A stretch of DNA of 64,000 nucleotides from Paraburkholderia edwinii. GTDB lineage: Bacteria; Pseudomonadota; Gammaproteobacteria; Burkholderiales; Burkholderiaceae. The stretch lies in the NCBI RefSeq assembly GCF_019428685.1, contig NZ_CP080096.1, positions 1,116,001 through 1,180,000 on the forward strand, written 5' to 3'. Under the pieces are notes generated by a model. It saw only the letters and a list, made by a program, of their open reading frames with translations. It did not search any database and was not told the origin of the DNA. This document shows, in pieces, positions 17,012 through 25,336 of this stretch. Position 1 is the first letter of the stretch; each line of letters opens with the position of its first letter. A program made the position numbers and the translations under genes.

Positions 17012-17461
17012 ATGAGAGCTCAATCCACCACCAAACCGCTGCCGGGCTCACGAGACCTGCAACATCTGCTCGGTAGCATCACGCCGGTACTCAGTCCGAC
17101 GCGGTACACATACTGCACCGTCCCGCTTGATGAGGGCGATCCCGTCATAGAATCACAAGCTGTGGCGACTTTTCTCGAGGTAGAGGGCAAGACGCTGGTT
17201 GTCGAATTCGAAGCAGCCGTCACTGCCGGGCTCGAAGCAGTCGGGGAATGGGCCATGCTGACCATGAAGGTCCATTCTTCGTTAGATGCAGTTGGTTTTA
17301 TCGCGGCGATCGCATCGGCCTTGGCGGAGCAGCGCATAAGCGCCAACGTGATGTCCGGCTTTTTTCACGACCACGTGTTTGTGCAATGGTCGAGGCGACA
17401 TGACGCAATCGCGGTGCTCGAGGCGCTCATTGCCAGATATCGGTCAGTCCCAGGTCGATAG
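17012..17461 (+). CDS. ACT-domain protein
   Basis: 149 residues with an ACT-like ligand-binding domain in the C-terminal half (AMLTMKVHSSLDAVGFIAAI and ISANVMSGFFHDHVFVQW), characteristic of small stand-alone ACT proteins. Such domains usually bind amino acids. Divergent placement 162 bp from argP suggests it may be an ArgP target or a partner in amino-acid sensing; this is inferred. Confidence 0.78.
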   Translation: MRAQSTTKPLPGSRDLQHLLGSITPVLSPTRYTYCTVPLDEGDPVIESQAVATFLEVEGKTLVVEFEAAVTAGLEAVGEWAMLTMKVHSSLDAVGFIAAIASALAEQRISANVMSGFFHDHVFVQWSRRHDAIAVLEALIARYRSVPGR

Positions 17462-17996
17462 GACGTGTCGTTGACCGGACAGTTTGAAAATCGAAGGCCA
17501 CATGAAGAACATTGACTATCAACTCCGCCAGTTCGTTGTATTCGCCGCGCGCTGAATCCGCACTCCAAACACCTCGCGGAAACGACGGCGCTGATAGTAC
17601 ATCGACATAAAAAAAACCCGGCGGATATAGCCGGGTAAACAAGGGTAATAGATGTCGCAACGGGACCATTGCGGCACCGGCTAGGATGATAACGGTTTTG
17701 CGATAAACGTGTTTTTTCGATTGCACGTATGTAACCGTTAAAATTTAAAAAAAAGAATAATCTGTCGTGACCGGGTCGACGAGAGGACTCCCGGCATCCA
17801 TGAGCCGCTTGTCCATTTGCTGCGAGACCGCTTTGGAACAATCCTGTGAATTGCCCAGGATTCCTGCCGCGATGCGGCCAGGAACATGAGGGCAGGCGGA
17901 TGTATCGTCTTCCGGAAACGAGCCACCCGCGATCGATCACTGCCGCTTACCTGGCCTGCTTGCCCCGCCCGCTTACCCGGCCGCTTACCCGCCCGC
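17462..17996. other. Intergenic region with terminator, no protein gene
   Basis: Contains a strong minus-strand terminator, an AT-rich stretch around 17,700-17,765 and a GTAACCGTTA motif at 17,731. The hydrolase gene to the right ends 360 bp before the terminator, so the region may hold a separate short transcript. The small open frame starting at a GTG near 17,726 on the minus strand runs straight through the terminator and is not credible as a protein. Confidence 0.55.
17609..17635 (-). terminator. Rho-independent terminator
   Basis: CCCGGC (17617-17622) pairs with GCCGGG (17630-17635) around a 7-nt loop. On the minus strand the stem is followed directly by eight T residues (17616-17609). 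It ends leftward transcription coming from the alpha/beta hydrolase gene or from a nearer promoter. Confidence 0.85.
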
Positions 17997-19123
17997 TTAC
18001 CCGCCCGCGTTCACCGCCTTAAGGATCGTATCAACAACAACCTTTGGCGCCGTCAAGGTCGGCAGATGGTCAACTGCAGCCGATACAACCGTTGCGTTCA
18101 TGCGCGCGGACATAAACGCCTGGGTTTCCTTGACGATCATCCGGTCCTGCTCCGCCAGCAAGTACCACGTTGGGACATCTTTCCAGTTCGGGCGGCCGAC
18201 CGGCGTCGTGATACATGGGATCGCGATCGGACGCTGGGCCGCGGCTACCAGTTCGCGCGTTTCCGGCGTTGCGTTTTGAGCGAACGCGTTCTCGAACGCC
18301 TCGTGGGGCAGCCACATCAGTCCGTTGGCATCCGGGGCGAGTTGGGGCGCCTGAGGATGCGGCGTCCCGCGACCGAAAACATCGGCGACGGTTTCACCCT
18401 CGTCCGGTGCGAGAGCGGCAACGTAGACCAGCGCCTTCACCTTTTTGCTCTTCGCCTCGCCAATGACCGCGCCTGCGTAAGCGTGGCCGACCAGAACCGT
18501 AGGACCGTCTACACGTGCCAGCACGCGTTCGACCGCAGCGACGTCGTCGGCGAACGTGGTGAGCGGAAGCGGTGCGGCGACGACGTTAAGCCCGGTCGAC
18601 TTCAACGACCAGACGACACTGCCCCAACTCGAGCCATCGGCCCATGCTCCGTGAACCAGAATGACGTTTGAAACTTTGTCAGACATGACTGCTCCATTTG
18701 TTACGAGTGAGTCTTTTAAAGCGGTCAGGTTACAACCCGTTCAACGGGTTTCACGTTCCCCGGTTCCACCGGTTCACGTGCCTGGCGCTCATTGCAGGAG
18801 GATACGTCGAGAAGGGCGACTAAGTCATCGACTGGATCCACTCTGCGATGGCGCGGCTACCCAATGTCAAACGTATAAATACCGGTTACGTATTTAATAG
18901 AGAATCGTTTTTCTTTTGCCATTACATGTAACTAATATAAATAGAAGTAACCGGTTATATGAATTTAACAGGAAAAAATACAGTACAAAAATATAAGTAG
19001 AGCGGTTTTTGGTTTCTTTTCCTGGATTTGACTCGGACAACGAATGACTACGATAAGCGTCACTTGAGCGCTCTACGGCAAGGGTAAATCTATCGGTGTT
19101 AACCGTATTGAAAGTAACCGTTA
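17731..19123. repeat. Dispersed GTAACCG(G)TTA motifs
   Basis: Near-palindromic copies occur at 17731-17740 (GTAACCGTTA), 18880-18889 (reverse strand GTAACCGGTA), 18947-18957 (GTAACCGGTTA) and 19114-19123 (GTAACCGTTA), with a half-copy TTAACCGTA at 19099-19107. All lie in AT-rich intergenic DNA on both sides of the alpha/beta hydrolase gene and upstream of flgK. They look like operator sites of one regulator; identity unknown. Confidence 0.4.
17997..18686 (-). CDS. Alpha/beta hydrolase-fold protein lacking Ser nucleophile
   Basis: 229 residues of the small alpha/beta hydrolase group related to plant methylesterases and hydroxynitrile lyases: LVHGAWADGSSW at the oxyanion loop and DHLPTLTAPK near the C-terminus with the catalytic His. 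The nucleophile elbow reads LVGHAYAGAV, so Ala69 replaces Ser (GCT against TCT). Homologues with this GHAYAG elbow exist to my knowledge, so it is probably a family trait. The protein may bind or act on a substrate without a Ser-hydrolase mechanism. It is flanked by AT-rich DNA carrying repeated GTAACCG motifs. Confidence 0.8.
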   Translation of the reverse strand: MSDKVSNVILVHGAWADGSSWGSVVWSLKSTGLNVVAAPLPLTTFADDVAAVERVLARVDGPTVLVGHAYAGAVIGEAKSKKVKALVYVAALAPDEGETVADVFGRGTPHPQAPQLAPDANGLMWLPHEAFENAFAQNATPETRELVAAAQRPIAIPCITTPVGRPNWKDVPTWYLLAEQDRMIVKETQAFMSARMNATVVSAAVDHLPTLTAPKVVVDTILKAVNAGG

Positions 19124-19419
19124 AAAGCTAAATGGCTTTGCGGTCGAGCATGTCTTGACATGATGAATTGACCGCTTCGTAAGCCGGGACGATTTCTGGT
19201 TTTCTCCCGTTGCGGGCAGGGCGGGCATAGATGTCGCCGCATAGATGGTCACGTCATCGTTTGCGAGAGAAGCAGCCGCAATGTATTCGAGGTGCCTATG
19301 TCGGCTATCTCGACGAGTCACAAGAAATGTGGAATTCGTAGATTGTCGACGAGCCGTGAGCATGTATCGCTTGTCCACGCAACGGACGGTCGTCACCCCC
19401 GCCTTTTTCCGGAGCACGC
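18687..19419. other. Long AT-rich intergenic region upstream of flgK
   Basis: No open frame with a credible start and codon use. Base composition drops sharply between about 18,870 and 19,130, where three of the GTAACCG motifs and AAATAC-CGGTTAC-GTATTT (18877-18895) occur. It must contain the promoters of the hydrolase gene (leftward) and flgK (rightward). No clear flagellar sigma-28 promoter was recognised. Confidence 0.5.
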
Positions 19420-21411
19420 ATGTCATCGAATCTTTTCGGCATTGGCCTGAGCGGACTGAATGCAGCCCAGCTCAGCATGTCAACGATAAGCAATAACATC
19501 AGTAACGCATCTACGCCTGGTTATGATCGCGAGCTTGCGCTGCTTGCCGAGTCCCATGGCATGGCGACGAGTTCCGGTTTTATGGGCAGCGGCGTCACCA
19601 TGGTGACGATTCAGCGTCAGTTCAACCAGACGCTGCAGACCGAGCTGAACAATGCGCAATCGCAAAGCTCATCGTTAAGCTCGTATTCGCAGCTAATCTC
19701 GAGTCTCAGCAATCAGATCGGTGACCCGACGAGCGGAATTGGCGCGGATATCACCGCGTTTTTCAATAGCATGCAGCAGCTTTCGGGTTCTCCCGACGAT
19801 GGGCCGACCCGGCAATCGGCCATCAATAGCGCGCAGGTTCTGGCGGATGCGATTCGCTCGATGGGACAGCAGATTGACCAGATGCGTCAGGGCGTCAATA
19901 CGACGCTGTCGAGCACGGTGACGCAGGTCAACAACCTGACGAAGCAGATCGCGCAGCTCAATGCGCAGATTGCCGCAGCCGGCTCAAGCGGACAGCCCCC
20001 GAACCAGTTGCTCGACGCGCGCGACCAGGCCGTTTCGCAGTTGTCGCAACTGGTGGGCGTGAATGTTCAGCAGGCCAGCGACGGCACCGATTCGATTACG
20101 CTGGCGAACGGAATGTCGCTGGTACAAGGCAACCAGAGCTATCAGCTCGGGACGACGCCGTCGCCGAATGATCCATCCGAACTTGCGATTACCTATCAGC
20201 AGCCGGATTCGACAAAGCCCGGTTCGTTCGTTACGACCGTGCTGCCCGATTCGGCCATTTCCGGCGGATCGCTCGGTGGCACGCTCCAGTTTCGAAGCCA
20301 GACGCTCGATCCGGCCGCACGGCAACTCGGTGCGCTCGCAACCAGTTTCGCAGCGCAGGTCAACGCGCAAAACGAACTCGGTGTCGATCAGAATGGTAAA
20401 GCGGGCGGGCCGCTATTCAAGGTCGGTGACCCGAACGTCATCGCAAACGCAAAGAATACCGGCAATGCGACCGTGTCCGCGACGCTCACTGACCCGTCCT
20501 CTCCGCCCGCCGACGATCTCAAACTGACGTTCGACGGCACCAATTACACCCTTACCGACACGGCGACGGGCAAAGTGCTCGGAACCTCGACGACGCCGCC
20601 TGACGCAAACAACCCGATCGGTGGCGTTGCGATCACGATCAACGGCACGATGTCCGCCGGCGATTCCTTCACCATCCAGCCGACCGAAGGCGCGCTCGAC
20701 AGTTTCGGACTCGCGACAACCGATGGTGCCGATATCGCCGCGACGTCGCCGGCGATCGCGTCAGCCGGCAGTTCGAACACGGGCACCGGGAAGATCTCGG
20801 TCAACGCGGCGAGTTCCGGCTTCAGTCTCACGTCCTCGATGACGCTGAAATATGACGCGTCGACTGGCACGCTTTCCGGTTTTCCACCGGGCACGCAGGT
20901 GACATTCGGAGATCCGCCGCAGACCATTACGATCAACGCGTCGACCGACACTGTGCCGTACGACCCAAAGAACGGCGACACCTACACCATCAACAGCACG
21001 GCTACTCCGCCGGTGTCGCCAAATGGCATTTCGTTCTCGCTGTCCGGCACGCCTGCCGATGGCGACACATTCACGATCGGACCGAACACCGATGGAACGG
21101 ACGACGGCAGCAATGCCACAGCGATGTCCAATATCGGCAACAGCACCGCGTTTAACGGCACGACCTTGACGAACGGATACGCGGAGTTCGTCAACAACAT
21201 CGGAAATACGGCGAGCAATCTGCAATCGATGTCGCAGGCGCAGAGCAGCACGCTCTCGCAGATCCAGGCGCAACAGCAGTCGGTGTCCGGTGTGAACCTC
21301 GATGAGGAAGCGACGAACCTGCTGCAGTACCAGCAGCTTTACCAGGCGAACAGCAAGGTGATCCAGACCGCGCAATCGCTTTTCGACACGATCTTGCAGG
21401 CAATCAGCTAA
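19420..21411 (+). CDS. flgK: Flagellar hook-associated protein 1
   Basis: 663 residues. The N-terminal D0 signature GIGLSGLNAAQLSMSTISNN followed by ISNASTPGYDRE, and the C-terminal VNLDEEATNLLQYQQLYQAN, both mark FlgK, the first hook-filament junction protein. The central variable domain is Thr/Ser/Pro-rich. Length is normal for Burkholderiaceae FlgK. A CCGGAG site precedes the ATG. It stands outside a normal flg operon: its downstream partner flgL is truncated, and no flgM, flgN or flgJ is near. Confidence 0.92.
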   Translation: MSSNLFGIGLSGLNAAQLSMSTISNNISNASTPGYDRELALLAESHGMATSSGFMGSGVTMVTIQRQFNQTLQTELNNAQSQSSSLSSYSQLISSLSNQIGDPTSGIGADITAFFNSMQQLSGSPDDGPTRQSAINSAQVLADAIRSMGQQIDQMRQGVNTTLSSTVTQVNNLTKQIAQLNAQIAAAGSSGQPPNQLLDARDQAVSQLSQLVGVNVQQASDGTDSITLANGMSLVQGNQSYQLGTTPSPNDPSELAITYQQPDSTKPGSFVTTVLPDSAISGGSLGGTLQFRSQTLDPAARQLGALATSFAAQVNAQNELGVDQNGKAGGPLFKVGDPNVIANAKNTGNATVSATLTDPSSPPADDLKLTFDGTNYTLTDTATGKVLGTSTTPPDANNPIGGVAITINGTMSAGDSFTIQPTEGALDSFGLATTDGADIAATSPAIASAGSSNTGTGKISVNAASSGFSLTSSMTLKYDASTGTLSGFPPGTQVTFGDPPQTITINASTDTVPYDPKNGDTYTINSTATPPVSPNGISFSLSGTPADGDTFTIGPNTDGTDDGSNATAMSNIGNSTAFNGTTLTNGYAEFVNNIGNTASNLQSMSQAQSSTLSQIQAQQQSVSGVNLDEEATNLLQYQQLYQANSKVIQTAQSLFDTILQAIS

Positions 21412-21420
21412 GGATCGGCC

Positions 21421-21732
21421 ATGCGAATTTCCACACAATCGACCTACGAGAACACTATCCAGAATATGGATAACCAGCAGTCGATGCTTGCGCGTCTGGA
21501 GCAGCAGGCGTCGACGGATATTCGCGTCGCGACAGCCGGAGACGATCCGCTGGGGGCCGCGCAAGCCGTGCAACTGTCAGCCCAGGATTCGGCGCTTGCG
21601 CAATTCGCGTCGAATCAGAACACCGCGACAAGCCTGCTGCAGACCGAAGGTTCGACGCCAGGCAGCGTGACGAGCACGCTGCAATCCAACGAAAACTTCC
21701 CGACCTCACTTGGCGCCTCTCATAGGGGCTGA
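21421..21732 (+). pseudogene. flgL: flgL, truncated after about 88 codons
   Basis: The N-terminus MRISTQSTYENTIQNMDNQQ and following coiled-coil segment match FlgL (hook-associated protein 3), which normally exceeds 300 residues. Family similarity stops around residue 88, near position 21,685, and the frame ends 15 codons later after unrelated sequence. The break abuts the remnant flgE copy on the opposite strand. A protein of this length lacks the C-terminal D0 helix needed for assembly and is unlikely to work. Confidence 0.82.
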
Positions 21733-21824
21733 GGTAGCGCGATGCACGCAGCGGCCCCTTGAACGTACATTCTTGTAGAGGCGTGACAGCCGGTCGGGCC
21801 GCGCCTCCCCGCGTTGTAACGGCA

Positions 21825-22657
21825 AAGGTTGTTCAATGTTTCGTCGATGATCTGCTGCGTTTCGATCGTTTGTGTGTTCGCTTGGCTGTCGCGCCGCGCG
21901 CTGCCGGACCGGCAAGCGAGCCGGGCAAGCCGACATTCGACGATTCGATCGCGTTGCCCCAAATGGAACCAAGGTTCGACGTACCCGGCACGCCGACCCG
22001 CGCGTCGCCCGATTCGCTTGTCTGCGCGAACTGATTGCGGCCGAGGTGCTGCAGGTTGTGCGGGTTCGCGAAATTCGCGAGCAATACCTGACCAAGCGCC
22101 ACCTTGCGGCCATCGCTGTACGTACCCGTGATTGTCCCGTCACCGCCGATCGAGTAACTCGCCAACCGTGACGCTCCAAAGCCGTCCTGCGTCGGCGCGG
22201 ACCTAACGGTGCTACTGCCGCCGGAATGACCCGAGGCATGGCTGCCGAGTTGGGTGGTACGACTCAGGTCGAGCGTGACAATCTGGGGCGAGGCGCAGAC
22301 GGTATTCGGAATCGCCAATCTGAATTTCCCCATCGGTGTGATCGTGTTGCCGTCCGGGTCGGCGGTCGAAGCAAGTCTGCCAGACGAGTCGAACGTCATG
22401 CTGCCAAGGTCGGTGGGCGCGATGCCCGACGGACCTGCGAATACTCGCCATTTCCCCGGATTCTGATTTTTCACAAAGTACACACTGACTGTCGTTTGTC
22501 TGCCGAGCGAATCGAACGTTTGACCCGACGTAACGAAGTTAAAGCTGGTACTGTCCTTATAATCGAACGGTTTAGTGGTTAGCTTTGTCGCCGCGACGGC
22601 TGGCTTGAGCGCGTCCTCCGCGCCCGTCATCGCTGCATCGACTGGTCGGTCATGCAT
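21825..22657 (-). pseudogene. Degenerate partial copy of flgE
   Basis: The main frame (to 22,657) matches residues from about 167 to 400 of the intact FlgE next door, for example SFNFVTSGQTFDSLGR, TITGTYSDGR, LGQVLLANFANP and NQFAQTSESG. The N-terminal third is missing. Near 21,905 the frame shifts, and the FlgE C-terminus continues in another frame as SQANTQTIETQQIIDETLNN. The stop codon expected after that NL is absent. It therefore looks like a decayed tandem duplicate or a remnant of a second hook gene, at roughly 70% identity to its neighbour in the best part. Confidence 0.82.
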
Positions 22658-22719
22658 GGCTTGCTCGTATCCTTTCGGGGGCCGGCGTACAGCATTGCCG
22701 GCTGCCCGTGGGTGCTGCG

Positions 22720-23979
22720 TTAAAGGTTGATCAGCGTCTGGTCGATCGTCTGCTGTGTCTTGATTGTTTGGGCGTTCGCCTGATAGTCGCGCTGTGCGGT
22801 GATCAGATCAACAAGCGAACCCGTCAAATCCACGTTCGACGTTTCAACCTGGCCGCCTGCGACAGAGCCGAGGTTCGAAGAGCCCGGTACGCCAACCTCG
22901 GGTTCGCCCGACTCGCTCGTCTGTGCGAACTGGTTGTTGCCAAGATTTTGCAGTCCGTTCGGGTTCGTGAAGTTGGCGAGCAGCACCTGACCAAGCGTCG
23001 CGGTTCGACCGTCGCTGTAGGTGCCCGTGATTGTGCCGTCGTCGCCGATCGAAAAATTCGCGAGTTGCGAAGTGCTGAAACCGTCCTGCGACGGCGCTGA
23101 GGTAACCGTGCTGCCCGCACTGCCTCCACCGAATTGTGTCGTACTGCTCAGGTCGATCGTAATCGTCTGGTTCGCGGCGCCGTCCGTATTGGAGATACCT
23201 AGCGAAAATTGTCCGGTAGTGGAGGACGGGTTGCCGGATGAATCTACCGAAGACGTCAATTTGCCGGACGAGTCGAACGTCATACTGCCCATAGCTACCG
23301 GCGTCGTACCGGCAGGGCCGCCAGACACGTCCCATTGGCCGGGGTTGTTCGGGTCTTTTACAAAATACAGATTGATCGTGGTCGGCGTGCCAAGCGAGTC
23401 GAACGTCTGGATTGACGTGGTGAAATTGAAGCTCGACGTGTCCTGGGGGTTCACGGGCGTAGTCGTAGGCGTTGTCGCCCCTGAATCGAGATTGATGCCA
23501 AACGTTGCTTTTGTCGTTGCCACCGGCGGCAGCAGGCTCGAATTCGGGATCTGAATCGGCACGATCTGGCCTTTGTTCAGCTGACCTTGCGAATTGGCCA
23601 GAAATCCCATCAATTTGTTGCCTTCGGCGTCGACAATAAAACCATTCTTGTCAGGCACGAACTGGCCGTTACGTGAGTACGTCACCGTGCCATTCGGATT
23701 TTGCATCTCGAAGAAGCCATTGCCGTTAATGGCCATGTTCGTCGGGATGTCGGTCGTCGTCGTTTGCCCTTGCGAGAAATCCTGCTGCACGCCGGCAAGA
23801 CGCGTACCGATACCGATCTGATTATTCACCGCGGTCGCGATCGAGTTCGCGTACAGGTCGGCGAATACCGCCGAGCTCTGTTTGAAACCGACCGTTTGTG
23901 CGTTGGCGATGTTGTTGCCGACCACGTCGAGGTCATTCGATGCGGCCGCCAGGCCGCTCAAAGCTGATTGGTAACTCAT
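22720..23979 (-). CDS. flgE: Flagellar hook protein
   Basis: 419 residues. N-terminal rod/hook signature MSYQSALSGLAAASNDLDVV with GNNIANAQTVGFK, FlgE core, and C-terminal TQQTIDQTLINL. GGAG lies a short distance upstream of the ATG. It follows flgD by 24 bp in the usual order, but the remaining rod genes (flgBC, flgFGHI) are absent, and a decayed second copy lies 63 bp downstream. It could serve a secondary flagellar system or encode a surplus hook protein. Confidence 0.92.
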   Translation of the reverse strand: MSYQSALSGLAAASNDLDVVGNNIANAQTVGFKQSSAVFADLYANSIATAVNNQIGIGTRLAGVQQDFSQGQTTTTDIPTNMAINGNGFFEMQNPNGTVTYSRNGQFVPDKNGFIVDAEGNKLMGFLANSQGQLNKGQIVPIQIPNSSLLPPVATTKATFGINLDSGATTPTTTPVNPQDTSSFNFTTSIQTFDSLGTPTTINLYFVKDPNNPGQWDVSGGPAGTTPVAMGSMTFDSSGKLTSSVDSSGNPSSTTGQFSLGISNTDGAANQTITIDLSSTTQFGGGSAGSTVTSAPSQDGFSTSQLANFSIGDDGTITGTYSDGRTATLGQVLLANFTNPNGLQNLGNNQFAQTSESGEPEVGVPGSSNLGSVAGGQVETSNVDLTGSLVDLITAQRDYQANAQTIKTQQTIDQTLINL

Positions 23980-24003
23980 GTTGCGCTCCGTGTGGATAAG
24001 ACA

Positions 24004-24738
24004 TCAAAGGAAACCAGATACGCCGCCGTTAAGCGAGACCGTCGAGTCGTCCTCCAGAGTGAGGCCCGGCGTGCCATCCGCCTGTGTGACGACACCAATG
24101 ACCAACTTGCCCGTGAGCGGAGTCGGGGCATTGCTGCCGACCGCGGCTCCGCCGACGTCTTGCGCGACGAACGAATAGGTGCCGATGGGAAGTGATTTTT
24201 TGTTTTGATCGACCGGGTTCAAGCTGGGAACCGGGACGACGCCGGCGGGCTCCGGACCGAGATCGAGGGTATTAACCACCGTTCCGTCCGAGTTTTTGAT
24301 CTGAATCTGAAGGTCCTTTGCAGCGGCCGGCAGCTTGATGCCGAATGCCGACGCTGCGACCGTGGTTTCGTCCTTGGTACCGTCCGATTTAAGGGGGTTG
24401 TCGATTCTGAACGTGCCGTCGCCGGGCACGAGCACATCGCGTCCAATCAAAGACGCGGCCTGACCTGCTTCGCTTGCCGAGAGTTGGGTGGACAGCGAGC
24501 CGAGCGACTGGTTGAGCTGCGCGATACCGCTCACGGTGTCGATCTGCGCAAGCTGCGACGTCATTTGCGAGCTGTCCATAGGCGAGGTCGGATCCTGATT
24601 TTGCAACTGCGTGATAAGCAGTTTCAGGAAGGTTTGTTGCAGATCGCTCGCCGACGTACTTCCGTTCGGGCCCATGGTATCGGGCGGCGACTGCGTCGAG
24701 TTTGTTCCATTGCTGCCGATTGGCGTGGTGCCGCTCAA
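24004..24738 (-). CDS. flgD: Flagellar hook-cap assembly protein
   Basis: 244 residues with the FlgD N-terminal signature FLKLLITQLQNQDPTSPMDS and MTSQLAQIDTVSGIAQLN, followed by the Tudor/FnIII-like C-terminal region. It caps the growing hook during FlgE polymerisation. The start appears to be TTG, with GAGGAGA 6 nt upstream; a 17-codon open frame ends just inside that ribosome site, suggesting translational coupling. Confidence 0.9.
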   Translation of the reverse strand: MSGTTPIGSNGTNSTQSPPDTMGPNGSTSASDLQQTFLKLLITQLQNQDPTSPMDSSQMTSQLAQIDTVSGIAQLNQSLGSLSTQLSASEAGQAASLIGRDVLVPGDGTFRIDNPLKSDGTKDETTVAASAFGIKLPAAAKDLQIQIKNSDGTVVNTLDLGPEPAGVVPVPSLNPVDQNKKSLPIGTYSFVAQDVGGAAVGSNAPTPLTGKLVIGVVTQADGTPGLTLEDDSTVSLNGGVSGFL

Positions 24739-24748
24739 GATGTTCTCC

Positions 24749-24802
24749 TCAGGTAACCGTCGGGGTGTGAAGTTGCTTCTGGAGGGTGTTCGTCAATGAC
24801 AT
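24749..24802 (-). CDS. Possible 17-residue leader peptide upstream of flgD
   Basis: ATG preceded by AAGGAGAT at a good spacing opens a 17-codon frame (MSLTNTLQKQLHTPTVT) whose TGA overlaps the GAGGAGA ribosome site of flgD. It may couple flgD translation from its TTG start. No homology is recognisable and the peptide may not be stable. Confidence 0.3.
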   Translation of the reverse strand: MSLTNTLQKQLHTPTVT

Positions 24803-25336
24803 TGCTGTTCGATCTCCTTGATTCGCGCTTTAGTGGCATTGCGCTGACGATGTGATTCCAGATGCCATGGTCCGCATCTTAAGAGCGCGACTAAAGGTCA
24901 AATCAACGAACAGGCAGGAAAGTTTTGGTTAATTCGTTTTTGTTTAAAAAAACCGGCTTTCAAATCTTTACTAAATGGATTTAGTTAGTGTTTGTTAAGG
25001 AATGGAAACTAAAAAACACCGCTATTTAATGAATAAGATGGAGTATGTAACTCGTAAAACGAAATTTAAGGGTTATGGTGAGGATTCAATCAATGTGGAT
25101 CGGGAGTCAGTACTGGCGCATCCGGAGCGCGTGAGCGCGCTGATCTCGCAGAACGGCAATGCGTATGAGGAAGGGCGCGGCGATGCGTGGGACCCGATTC
25201 GCGTATTGGGCGGATTCAAGGGAAGCGAACCGCGCGGTTGTGCGCGACGTTGCGCAGCGGACAAAAGGAGGACGCGCCGGCGGTGTTGACAGGATGGGTG
25301 CTCGCGCAGATGCGATGTGCGAGCGAATTTCGCCTG
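24803..25336. other. Intergenic region, no convincing gene
   Basis: AT-rich between about 24,900 and 25,090, with GTTTAAAAAAACCGG-type sequence and no recognisable flagellar promoter. A 95-codon plus-strand frame at 25,002-25,289 starts in AT-rich DNA and ends in Arg/Cys-rich sequence antisense to GC-rich DNA. It has no ribosome site and no family resemblance, so I do not call it. Confidence 0.5.

Noticed and set aside
17427..17726. Minus-strand small protein with GTG start
   Set aside because: Runs through a strong terminator whose T-run would encode Phe repeats; no ribosome site.
21421..21732. Complete short flagellin-like gene
   Set aside because: Matches only the FlgL N-terminus, then ends in unrelated sequence, so it is a truncated gene.
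25002..25289. 95-codon plus-strand frame
   Set aside because: No ribosome site, mixed composition ending in Arg/Cys-rich sequence, and no recognisable family.
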